A DNA stretch of 64,000 bases from Nissolia schottii. Lineage: Eukaryota > Streptophyta > Magnoliopsida > Fabales > Fabaceae. Shown here one piece after another: positions 12,613 through 24,811 of this stretch (its first letter is position 1; each line of letters begins with the position of its first letter). The stretch lies in contig QANU01095819.1 of NCBI GenBank assembly GCA_003254905.1, forward strand, positions 1,120,992 to 1,184,991. The letters are read 5' to 3'. A model generated the notes under the pieces. That model did not search any database. It worked only from the letters and a program-made list of their open reading frames with translations, and had not been told where the DNA came from. Position numbers and translations under genes: made by a program.

Positions 12613-15600
12613 ATGAAGGAGAAGCAGAAAGAAGAAGTGGCAGTGGAAGAGAGGTACACTCAATGGAAGTCTCTGGTCCCTGTCCTCTACGACTGGCTCG
12701 CCAACCACAACCTCGTCTGGCCTTCCCTCTCTTGCCGGTTACTTCTCTTTTTCCCTCCTTCTTCTTCCTCCTCCTCCTTCTAGGGTTTTAGAATTTTCTC
12801 GTCGAATCAGGTGTCTTGATTGATTGGTTTCGCAGATGGGGCCCACACATCGAGAAAGCTACCTACAAGAACCGTCACCGTCTCTATCTCTCCGAACAGG
12901 TACGCACCTCCCTTTCATTTCTGTTATTATTATTATTATTATCAGTTTTTTTTATCTATTAATTTTTCTTATGGATGAATTTGATTGTGATCGTGCATGT
13001 TGTCTTAGACTGATGGCAGCGTTCCCAACACGCTTGTTATAGCTAATGTTGAAGTTGTTAAACCTAGGGTTGCAGCTGCTGAGCACATATCTCAGGTTAT
13101 CGTATTAGCACTAATGCTGCATGATTATTAGTAATGGTTTTGATTTCGTGATTTCTTTTATGATCGTGAGTGAATCTAGTATTTTCAGCTGTTTATTAAT
13201 TAAATTGAAGGGAGCTTTTTGTGCCGTGTCTGTGTGTTTCTATCAGTTTAACGAAGAATCGCGGTCTCCATTTGTCAAGAAGCACAAGACTATAATACAC
13301 CCTGGCGAGGTATGGATGCTATTCCTTTCATTTCTCATATTTCCCTACTTAGTTCGGGTTTTATGATCATGCTCATGCCTTTGAAGATTACTTGACGCCT
13401 AATCATTTGTAATCTGTGAGGTTGGTTTATAATTACTTGATCATTGGGGTTATCTTTCAGGTTAATAGAATCAGGGAGCTGCCACAAGATAGTAAGATAG
13501 TAGCTACCCACACTGATAGTCCTGACGTGAGCACATTTCTTATGCTTCATTTTATCTATCAAACTAGAATGTTAACCTTTTGCGATTTTTAATCTTATGT
13601 TTTCATCCTTAACTTTGCTGTTAATAAACTAGTGAAAGCTTGACGTGGACTTTTATGATTTTTCCTGTTTTTAATAACAGGTACTGATTTGGGATGTTGA
13701 AACTCAGCCTAATCGGCATGCTGCTTTGGGGGCTCCCACTTCTCGTCCAGATCTGGTTTGTTTTCATACTTTTTGTTTCTCCTTAAAGATTATGAGAATG
13801 TGACAAGTAAAACTTTGAAGCAATTGTAACTTGTGTTTGTAACTTCTTAAATTTTATAAAAGTTGAATCCGTTATTTACCCAAGATGCTGTTTGTACATT
13901 TGTACTCATAAGTTAGGTGTCTGAAATTTTATGTATACCTTTTATCAGGTTCTAACTGGGCATACGGATAATGCTGAATTTGCTCTGGCTATGTGTCCAA
14001 CAGAGCCCTTTGTTCTTTCGGGAGGTTGGTGTCTCTTTTCTATTGCCTTCTGGTTGTGATTTATGTCAAAAATTTAGTTTTTATTGGTTTAAAAATCTCT
14101 TACTGGGGCACTAGCTTTTTCAGTTCATTGGTGGGAAGTGAGCTTAAAGTTTGCAGATTATTAAAAGTGCAAATACAATTGTCTTAAACATTGGCCTTAA
14201 AAAATACGTATACAATTACAGATGTTATGTGGTATACTTATATTTTTGTGTTAATGTTGCTCACCTAATATTAAACTTTATCTATCAATTTCCTTTAAAA
14301 ATACTCTCCTTATGCTCTGAACTGTATTTCGTTGACTTGGTGAGAATTCATTATGGCAGGGAAGGACAAGTCTGTGGTCCTATGGAGTATTCATGATCAC
14401 ATTGCAATTTCAGCAGTTGAAGCAGGATCCAATGTTAAACAGGGCTCAGGTTCTAAGGCTTCAGGGAATAGTGAGAAAGCTACAGAAAGCCCTTCTATTG
14501 GACCACGCGGCATCTACCAGGGCCATGCAAACACTATTGAAGATGTGCAATTTTGCCCATCAAGGTAGCTGTTTCTTGCTTTACTAGTGTGCGTGTCAAA
14601 GTATGCTGGCTGAACCCTTATTATTTATGGTTTTCAAGTTTGGTATAATAAGCTTATCATGTGTTATGTATTTGCAGTTCCTTGATGCCTCACCCATTTG
14701 CATGCTTTATATTATTTCTTGCCAGAATAATAATTTTGTTCACTTCTTTGAATTTTGATCTTTGATCTGGTTATGATAGAATTTATGGTTTTAATGAAAT
14801 CTACTTTATTTTATTAAAAGGAAGACTTGAGTTCTCTCCTGATGCATAATAAATTGGATAATAACGTTCAATTTTCCATCTTTTTTTTGGCTATCAGTCA
14901 AATATTAATAGGTTGGCTAGCTGATTTGCGTATAATTTTTTTGCTTTATTCTTGAGTAATCATTGCTGAATTCCTTTTTATCATTTTCTGACACTCCCTA
15001 CACATTTTTTGTCTCTATGTATTGAAGTGCACAGGAGTTCTGTAGTGTAGGTGATGATTCTTGCCTCATACTCTGGGATGCACGAGTTGGATCTACTCCA
15101 GTTCTCAAGGTTTAAATTCATAAACTCACCTGTATTGGCGCTTCTTTCTTCAAGATTAGAACTATGAAATGCTACTATTTGAAATTAGTTCAAGGAGATG
15201 AGAGAAATATTAAGCTTTATGACATCAATAACTGTTTTAACATATGCATTTTGATTTTCTTTTGATGTATACATTTGGAACTTCTACTTTCCAAATTTTG
15301 TAGTAAAAATAGATTTAACAGAATGTAGATTGGTCTCCCAAGTTCTGTTACCTTCTGTAATTCTTCCGCCTTTCTACTTTTACATCCCTCTCTCTGTTGT
15401 ACTTCTCTATCATTACAAGTAGATTGCTTGTGGAATTTGAGTTTTGTGCATTAAGATTCTGGTGGCCTGTGGATAATGGACCTAATTCTTGGTGAAACAG
15501 TTTGAAAATGACTTGAGTACAAGTTATGTCTATTTTATTCTTTCCAAACATGTAGCTTTTGGGCATATTTGTTATTTTGATTTTGCGTAAATTGCATTTT

Positions 15601-17344
15601 TTGTGTTTGTTATTTGGTTTGTTTCTTTAATTACCATTATGAACGTTTCTTATTTAGGTCTGAATATCTTGTTGCATTTTCCCTTTTTTTTTTTAAAATA
15701 TTATTATTTAAACAGGTCGAGAAGGCACATGATGGTGATCTTCATTGTGTTGATTGGAATCCTCATGATATAAATTTTATTCTGACTGGGTATGAAGTAT
15801 GAATGCCTTTCTATTTGACTGAACTTGGATTACAATTTATATGTACTTCTCGTGAGTTCTTATAATTATTTATGTTTCCCTGTTTTAGGTCTTAATGTCA
15901 TTAATAGATTTATAAGTTGTGTCCTTTTCTTCAGATACCAAAACAATTTATTGGACTTTTAGATCTTCATTATAATAATTTGTTGCTTTGGCTTCAGTTC
16001 TGCTGACAATACGGTTAACATGTTTGATCGGCGGAAGGTTAGCAGCGGTGGAGTTGGGTCTCCTGTACATAAATTTGAAGGTCATGACGCAGCTGTCCTC
16101 TGTGTACAGGTATCAGGGAAATCATGCCTTATTTATTTTAATTATAGTTTTTAAACGCGAGGGTTTTGATTTAGTGATTGTTAACCTACTATTATGCATC
16201 TGCTTCAGTGGTGTCCTGACAAGTCATCTGTATTTGGAAGCGCTGCTGAGGATGGCATTTTAAACATCTGGGACCATGATAAGGTTTGTTGAAAAAAGTT
16301 TTCAAGTCATAGACCTGCATTTTGACCTAGACCTTTTCTTTTAAAAAAAATGTAAATTTACATATAATATAAACAAATGTATATCTTATGAAATTCCAAA
16401 ATTTTATTTAAGCGCAAGGGCTACTCAAAAGATTGAATTCGCAATCTCGTGTTATTATTATTTTAGAAATCCTAAAATCATGTTGGAAATGCGAATCCTA
16501 TATTTTAGTAGCCATTATAAACTTTAGCTCATCATGATGGAAGAATTTTATTTTATTTTTGCTTGGGGAGGCAGAGATCCCTTTTATTGACATAGGCTTT
16601 ATGGCCACCAAACAAAAATAACAAAGGGTTTCTTTGTACTCATGAAGAAGATGTTTGATGGAGACATACATAGCTATTCTATCACTCCTGTCATTTTGCG
16701 TAATCGTTTATCTCATAATTATCCGTACATTACAAGATCTTATTATTATTATTTTAATATTTCGTATCTAGCTTTCATTTTCTTCTTGTCCAAAGTTTTT
16801 TTTTGATGTGACGTTGAAATTGCTACTCTTAGGTTGGTCAGACATCAGGTTCCGCTGGTCCCAATGGACCAAATGCTCCCCCTGGTTTATTTTTCCGACA
16901 TGCTGGCCATAGGTATGATAGCAAATCGTCACACACACACAATCGTTACTCTTTATTATTCAGCTCTATATGAATTGTTAGAAGTGACGGCTTCTTATTT
17001 CAACAATATTTAAATTACCGAGAAAATTTATTTTGCATTCAGGGACAAGGTCGTCGACTTCCATTGGAATCCATCTGATCCGTGGACAATTGTTAGTGTC
17101 TCTGATGATTGTGGAAGTACTGGTGGAGGTGGTACCCTACAGGTAAACACATCGTTGTTTGGTTAAGCTTTTCTGATTTACGTCAAATATGTTGCTATGT
17201 ATGCAAGTATTACTGATTTTTTTTTAATATTAATGTTTTATGATGCAGCTATGGCGAATGATTGATCTGATTTATCGACCAGAGGAAGAGGTGCTGGCTG
17301 AGCTGGATACATTCAAATCTCAGATTGTAGGAAGTACATCTTGA
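12613..17344 (+). CDS. MSI4: MSI4/FVE-type WD40 histone-binding protein
   Basis: WD40 protein of the RbAp46/48-MSI family. In Arabidopsis FVE/MSI4 works with histone deacetylase and CUL4-DDB1 complexes to repress FLC and in cold response (family knowledge). Exons: 12613-12737, 12836-12899, 13009-13095, 13247-13309, 13461-13526, 13681-13755, 13949-14024, 14360-14564, 15028-15109, 15716-15789, 15998-16109, 16209-16283, 16833-16912, 17043-17142, 17249-17344. They join to 459 residues. Seen: the N-terminal helix region YTQWKSLVPVLYDWLANHNL (about 16-35) that binds histone H4 in this family, then WD-type repeats such as DSPDVLIWD, GGKDKSVVLW, DDSCLILWDAR, HCVDWNPHD and DGILNIWDHD, plus a family-typical Ser/Lys-rich insert in exon 8. 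The start is fixed by an upstream in-frame TAA. The protein is about 50 residues shorter at the N terminus than Arabidopsis FVE. All splice sites are GT-AG; no lesion is seen. Confidence 0.95.
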
Positions 17345-18680
17345 CATGTCTGGAAATGTTATTACTTTTGCTCTTAAAACCAGGTTCTAGTGTAAAATTG
17401 ATCAATTGCTACATCCTTCTTTTAAGGAAAGCTCTATTTGGATTTGGTTTAACTCCTTTTTCTCCTCCCACGCAAGAATAGGAAACATCTCCGGTTAAAT
17501 ACACTTTCATTTTTATCAGGCAAGGTTGGTTTTGAATGTTAGCATGGAAACAAGCTGCGGGTAATGCGACATGATCACATGTAACTACCATAATGGATAA
17601 CTTTTAACCACATCCGAATAATACGGAACGGCAGGGATGACCGAATCATGGTAAATGCTAAATTTTCTTGATACATTTTTTACATGATTTTTCATTGATT
17701 AAAGACACTAGCCTACTTACAGCAAAAAGTAAAAAATAAAAAATTGAACATGTTAAAATTTAATGAACTGGAAACTACGGCTATTTTTTGGTTTGAGTGA
17801 CTAATGGAAGATTTTTTAGCAGAATAAGTTGAGATTAAATTTGATTCAGCGTAAAATTATCTGCACACTAATACAAAGGAATTCTTTCAGAAAAAGATAT
17901 ATATTTTTTTATATTCATTATTTTACTCTTACAAATCTTATAAATATTGCGATAATATTAATTTCCTGACTAAATTTATGTCCTTGGTTTAGTTTATTTA
18001 ATTGGTAACCAATCAAATGATAACCAACTTAAGAGCTTTATAATGGTTTCATATTTGTTTCCCAGGCTAAGCTTGGGGCTTGGCCCACTAATTTTACATA
18101 AGTCTTCAATCATGCACTTACAATTTTTGAGGTATCATAGTAAATGTATCGTAAGTATCCACCGAAGAGATCCGCAACACAACATTCCAATTTGTAGCAA
18201 GCAATTGAAAGTATTTCTCATTCACCGTATCGAAATTACTGCGCGAAATTCAAAGTTATCCACCGGGCAATGTTTGTTCTCACAAAAATCAACTTAAATT
18301 GTTGAACTATCAACAGACTACGTCTGCACTCCAATTAAGCTATAAATTAGTTACAATTTAATCCCGAAATTAATCATTTTAAATAATTAAAATCATGAAT
18401 CAGAGATTTTACCGATTCAGTTTTCGGTTAGGTATTTAAAATATTGCTCTAAAGGGCCCTACTTTTGCAAACAAAAAGCACATTAAAGTTTTCATGTTAT
18501 ATTAGATTTCAGTTACCCGGCTTCCACAGAGAAATTCCACAGAAACTCTGTTGTATAATCTATATCCCATAAACAACCAAAAATGGCACAGGTAAAAAGG
18601 GACAACTCCTGTGACAGTACACCATTGTGAGTATTAGATTTACATACTTATCTAACTCTGGTTAGCCAAACTAGCTGTAA
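17345..18680. other. Convergent intergenic region between MSI4 and the coiled-coil gene
   Basis: 3' flanks of two convergent genes, AT-rich. No coding exon, RNA gene or clear transposon was recognised. The frame at 18043-18297 has no splice support and no recognisable protein features. Confidence 0.5.
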
Positions 18681-21600
18681 TTAGCTTGAACATAGTCTTG
18701 ATTTCCCATTTTTTTGCCTGTGCAATGCAACATACAGAAAAAGAAAGTGATTATTGGCAAGTACTAGTAGCAACCCATGAACTTACAAACTTGAAGGATA
18801 AAAAGGGAATGGGAGAAAGAACAAAGTGAAACTAACCAGAACGAATCCTTCTTTTCTTGTGCTAATAATTCTTCAAAAGAAATGTCAGCAAACTCATCTT
18901 CTATGTTCTCTCGCCGTTCACACGATTTCGCCTCCTCCATGCGAGCTCCAACTTCAAGCATCTGTTAGTTAATATAAGAGATCTTTCATGAATAGAAGCC
19001 AAGCTCAATTACAAGGTAATCCAACAAATCTTTGGGAAACTAGTCTATGGTTAAAATAACATCGTGTTTTTGCAACAAAATTAAAGAAAAGATGTTTGTC
19101 AATCCTCCTATGAAGGCTGCGAATTGAAGAGTATACCTTCTGGTAAGCTTGTGATAGTTTAAGCTGTTGTTGAAGTGAGTTATAAACAAAAGCATCCTCC
19201 TCTAATCTTTTTTGCTCCGATTCCAGCTTGTATATCTGAAACATTAAAGAATTAAAGAAATTAGATACTTGTCAGAGGCATCCACAGGCTTGACGACCAT
19301 AAAGGTTCCCTAGATACATCTTGCAATCTAACCAACCTGTTGACGCAGACGGTCAAAACAAGATCTGTCTGCCTTGCATAATAAAGCCTTTGTTATTACA
19401 AACTTACGTTGGATCACATCAGCCCTGTCACAAACATGAGTACGTAAAAGCAATTAGAATAAAGCAGAACATAAAAGATTATGCAATTTGAGAAGAATAA
19501 TAGAAAGGTAAGTCTTACATAAAATGACAAAATCTAAATTTGTAGATAACCCCCTAGTTAAATGAGGTGAGTTTTTAAATATGAAATTCACACGAATAGG
19601 ACATCAATAGACAATAGGTCAGATACATCATCTACTCAACTCAAATGAAATAACCAAAGTAAAAAACTCAGAAACCTTCGGTATGAACAAATTAATTATA
19701 TATAGCAACTATCAGGCTAGTTGTTTGTGCGTTTATCATAGTTGCAAAAAGGTAGACATTAATCTTTGATACCATCCTCAATAAGTTTTGACAGGTACAA
19801 AGGAAAAACAAAACAAAACATTATCTGAAGTAAGTGCTTTGCAATAAAATTGAACATACTTGTGCTGTAGTTCATTCCTAGCATCAACCAAACTATTAGC
19901 AAACTGTACAACCTGCATTATAACAACAGAATATTCATTTTTTATGATGCTTGCATTCAAATAAATTTGATGCCACTGCCTCATTTTAAATAGAATGTTA
20001 AAAGTTCTAACTTCAAAGGTCATGAAAAGGAAACAACGACAATAATCTAACATGATTTCTAAGTGAATGTAAAATAGAAAACAAAAAATAGCATCAACAA
20101 ATGCAATTTTCTATCAACATAGAAGTTGAGAGTGCTCTTAGCAAACCTGAGATCATTTGGCTTGGTAAATCTATGTCTTCACCTAATGTTGTTGTGTAAA
20201 TATAGACAATGTTTTCAATCATGAATACTCTTTGTATTTACGTTACAATTACATGTTCGTTTTCACTATGTTCATAGCAACATCATAATATATACTTCCT
20301 AAACCACTCATCCCAATATACATCCAAAAGGTGAGAAAATTGCTCCACTGTGTACCTCAATATCTGCTAGACTTCCATGGATTACTCCAAAGTCTCCAAT
20401 AGAAATTATCAGAGCCATTAATGTATCAATTGCATGATGACGCCCGTAAGGGAAAAAATACACCGTCCACTGGCCTCAAAAGACATAAATACAACTTCCC
20501 AACACGAAACCCCCCCCTGCAATCCCGGCAAACTTTGCAATTGCTTTCCATTTAATTAGGACTACAAGACATCCTGCTCTTCGGCGGAAAAATGGGAAAC
20601 GACTTAATTGAGTCTTACATTGCACTCACCCTAAAGTGAGGAGAGTACATCCTTTTTTTCCTCCTTCAAAAAGATCAGTATCTGCCTATGCTAATCCATT
20701 TTAACTTGGAAACTCAGTAGAAGAGAGGTTTTATTACTTTGATAGAATCTTCATATATCTCAAAACTTCAATGAATGATCAAACTAACAATCTCAATAAA
20801 CAATATGCCTAATGCCTACACTAAAGATTTTAAGCTAGTGGCTAATAATGCTAAGAGCTAATATCCTTTCCCCTTAATTTTATTTCTCCATGTAATTTCA
20901 GTAACTATTTCATGATCACAAAATTAGTAAATTACAGAACCCAATGCTGCTTGCAGATAAAAAGATTAAAGTACATAAAGCTAAGAAATAGAGTTGATCA
21001 ACTTCCTTCGTGAAACATTACCAAGGACTAAACATCACATAGTTCAAAAAAACATGTTCCATTTGTTTCATACACCACCAACTAAAAGGAAAACTCAAAT
21101 TTTAAGCAGCATAAAGAAAAAATGCAAACTAAGAGGGAAATAAAACCTGTGCCAGGGTCAATTTCTTGGACTCATTGCATTTCACGAGCTCATCATATTG
21201 CTGCTTGATCTTCCTCTGCATAGCGCTGCTTGAAGAGGTAAACGGGTACAAGCAACCCGAATCAAACCGGACCCCAGGATCCGAAACCGTAATCACTCCC
21301 TCAGCACCACCGTTCTCTTCACCTCCCGAATTATTCGCCTTCTTCTTCTTCGCCTTCTTCCTCTTCTTCTTCCCCCTCTGCTCCGCTCCCGGATCCTCCG
21401 GAACCGAATCTGGGTCACCGAACAAGCTCGCCCATTTCGCAGAATCGGAGGGCAAAACCTCCACAAAAACCGAACTTTTCAAATGGGTCGGGCCAATTTC
21501 TCCGGGTCGGGCCACTTCGTCGTCGACCCGCGACAGAGAGAGGCTATCCGCAGTGACCGGCTCGTAGGGTTCTGGGTTTCGGGTCGGACCCTGGTGCTGC

Positions 21601-21818
21601 TCCGAGGCATGGTGGTTCTTGTCTGTTCTGGAGAACCTTTTGTAGAGTGAGAAGGAGAGGAAGGTGAGAGAGAGGAGAGAGAGGGCGAAGAAAAAGGAGA
21701 ACGAGAAGAATGGATCGTGCGGCATTTGGAAGTGAAGAAGGTGAAGTGAGAATGGGTTGTGGCGGTGAAAGAGATGGAACAGAGAATGGGAAGAATAAGA
21801 AGAAGGTGGAGGCGCCAT
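18681..21818 (-). CDS. Membrane-anchored coiled-coil protein of unknown function
   Basis: Function not recognised; it looks like a conserved plant protein, judging from its regular gene structure and the C-terminal FWQKNGK-type end. Exons: 21147-21818, 19860-19912, 19337-19424, 19137-19235, 18837-18961, 18681-18717; all GT-AG, joining in frame to 357 residues. Seen: a His/Ser-rich N terminus, one hydrophobic segment at about 37-59 (FFSFSFFFALSLLSLTFLSF), an acidic and Pro-rich stretch, a very basic cluster at 149-160, and from about 200 to 340 a charged, Gln/Glu/Lys-rich region likely to form coiled coil. The C terminus carries an acidic stretch (ENIEDEFADISFEELLAQEKK). The basic cluster could act as a nuclear signal or membrane-proximal contact. 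Exon 1 holds almost two thirds of the protein. The last small exon (37 nt) is inferred from frame and acceptor. Confidence 0.8.
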
Positions 21819-24811
21819 GTAAGAAGCGCGTCATGTAGAGAGAGAAAGAAGAGAGAGAAAGAGGAGTGAGAAAGCAAAAGTGATAGATAAACTGAAGATG
21901 AAGAGAAAAAATTAAAAGTGAGATATTCTGTCCCTGTTTGCTACTTAAGTGCTTTGAATGTAATTTAAAAATTAAAATTTTAAAAAAATAAAAAATAAAA
22001 AAACCTAAGTGCTTTGAATTTTATTTTATTTTTTTGGTGAGATGATATTGATGAAGATGGTCCACAGGGAATAACAGTAAAAGAGAGGGAAAAGAAAAAG
22101 AATTGCATAAAAAGAAAAAAAAATTGTTGGAAGGTGTATCTTTAAATGTATTTTGTTTGTGTTTGAGTTATGTGTATATTTGTTACATTCAGAAAAATAT
22201 ATATATAAAGATGTGTCTTAAAATGTGGTTTATTACACTTGTTCTCTCATTAGAGATGTAAACCACACTCGTGTGTTTAGAGAGGCTCATCAATGTGTTG
22301 ATTGATGATGATTTAGCTGATAAGACTCGTGTTAATTTCTATTGGAGGTAGCTGTTTTTTCTCCTTGCTTTATATTGCATATAGTGTGGAAAACTGTATT
22401 CCCACTTTCTGTAGTTCTTCGAAAAATTAATTGATTTTTCTACGTTATTTTTAGTATTTTAATAATTAAATTAAACTATGCTATATTTATTTTATTTTAT
22501 TTATGAACCTATTTATATAATCATTTAAATTTTTTTAAAAATAAAGTCACAAGAAAGTTATGAGTGAATGAAGCAAGCATTTACTATTAGTATTTAAGTC
22601 AGAGAACTCCAATTGTGAATTTGACATGGTAACACAATGAGCATGCGTGTTTAATAAATATTATTAGAATTTAATTTTGATTTATTAATAATGTAAAAAA
22701 ATTTATAGGATCAATCTATCAATTTATTTTGTTTAAATAACCTTTTAAGAAGGGAAAGTGATAGTATCATTAAATAACAATGTAAAATTTCTTTACTAGC
22801 GCATTCCAACTAAATCCATATTCTTAACAATTAATTATAGATGTTTTGTATATTTTTTAATTATTTTAAATTAAAATTAACGATTAAGAGTGTTCATAGA
22901 ACACTTTAACATTGGTGAAATTTATTATTGTAGTTAAGTGGAGAGCATCTTGACTAGTGACCGGTTGAGTATTTAAGGAACCAGTTTCAAATTTCGCATT
23001 TAATTCGAAGACTAATGATGCATTTCAATCATTAACAAAGACTTGTAATTCTCCACTTGTCAAAGTAATGGATCTTTCATGCAACGCAGTGGTGTTGATG
23101 CGTTTACGTGTTTTCATGGTTATGAGACACAGAAAACAGAATCACCATCTCTGTAGAAAAAAAGCAACAATATTCCAAACTTGGAAAATTCTCCCACGCC
23201 ATCTTCTTTTTATTTTTCTAAGAAAAATAAAATATGTGTTAAATATAATTAATAATTGTGTAGCTGAAATGACTAAGGGTATTCTACTAGTTAATTTGAG
23301 TAGCTGTAGAACATTAATACAAATTATTAATTTCTTTTCTAATACTTGTTCCCACATATTTGAAATTGACAAACTCAAATTATAGCAAGGATAGAATGAA
23401 TTAAGCTGTTTGTTTAAGTTGAACATTATTGTGAATCATTTCAACTCTTAAATATATTACCCTCACATTCACATAATTAGCACTTACATTTGATCTTAAT
23501 TAAGGAATTGGGGAAATGCTCATTTTAGTATTTAAAATTGTAAATATGAGTTATTTTAGTCTTTAAAATTTAAAATTTGACTTTCTAATTATTAAAACTG
23601 AGAGTTGCAAGTCAATTCATCAATTCATCAATTCATTATCATTATTATATTTTTATATTTTCAATAACTTTTTGCATTAAATGAGAATGTAATAACAATA
23701 GAGAATGTATGACAACACTAAAAGCTAAAATATGATTGTGACGACATTTAGAGTTATAAATCTGAGTTGTTATTGTAACTTCATTTACCACCTCAATTAT
23801 TTTGACAGCCTCATATGCAGTTTCAAATGCAGTTACAACTCATTTACAGTTGTTACTGTCCATTTTAACGTGATAAATCAAGAAAAATGTGACAATAAAG
23901 TAATTATAATGAAGTAAAAAACTAATTTGACCTACAACTTACAATTTCTATAATTAAAAGTCAAATTTTAAATTTAAAAAATCAAAGTAGCATTACTACT
24001 TAAAAATAACTCAATAGGATGAAAGAAATTATAGATAAATGTTTTTACTTTCTACATGATGATGATAATTACAACTAAGTGTGAACTTTTAACTATACAA
24101 TTATTAATACGCAACATTTATTCAAAATGAATTTATAATGTGAATGAAAACAATACATCAATTGTACGCTGACATAGCAAAAATTCACACTTACTGAATG
24201 AAAACTAAGATCTCAATTTATGCATCTAAATCTATCTATATGTACGAATAATGGCACTGAAAATAAGGTTTAGATCCTGATTTCAAATTAGACCAATGTC
24301 AGCAAATTAGAGTAAAATGGACGTGTAGGGAGTAGAAACTAATGCTTGTACATTACATGGAGAGAAGATGATTGAATTTAAACCTAATCATATTATCTTG
24401 GGGAGTTTCTTACAAGATGGAAGCAACTAAATCAGCTATGAATGCAGCTTACAAGGCAAAACAGGAAGCAAGAGGCTTCCACACTGCAAGAAAATCATTT
24501 ACACATGGACTTTAATCAGCATCTGTGTCTCACTGTGCATCCACCAAATCATCTTCACCCTTTTCACCTTTCTATAACAAGAATAACACCAATATATATA
24601 TACACATATCCACAATCATCTCAGCAATTTCTTCAGGCTATTAACAACATGGTGTGTTGTGTTTTTTGCAACTTCACCTTGGTAAAAGCCAAATTAATGC
24701 TTGTGGTGCTGTAGAAGTGTAGACTATATAGTTGACCAAATTAAATCTGTGTTGAATTGTGGGAAAAATAATATGGAACTTGTGTTCCATTTGTTTTTCT
24801 GTTGGGAATTA
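21819..24811. other. AT-rich intergenic region with a foldback repeat
   Basis: Contains the promoter side of the coiled-coil gene (a GA-rich tract around 21830-21900) and the 3' flank of the beta-galactosidase gene. A short direct repeat (about 15 bp, CTAAGTGCTTTGAAT type) occurs near 21945 and 22004. Apart from the foldback repeat described separately I see no gene. Confidence 0.5.
23543..24015. repeat. Imperfect long inverted repeat (MITE-like)
   Basis: The left segment 23543-23625 (GAGTTATTTT, then AATTTAAAATTTGAC) matches the reverse complement of 23926-24015 with several gaps. The spacer is about 300 bp of non-coding AT-rich DNA. Structure suggests a degraded foldback MITE; no confident target duplication was found. 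Confidence 0.5.

Noticed and set aside
21166..21877. Several 90-130-codon frames on both strands
   Set aside because: Shadows of the large first exon of the coiled-coil gene.
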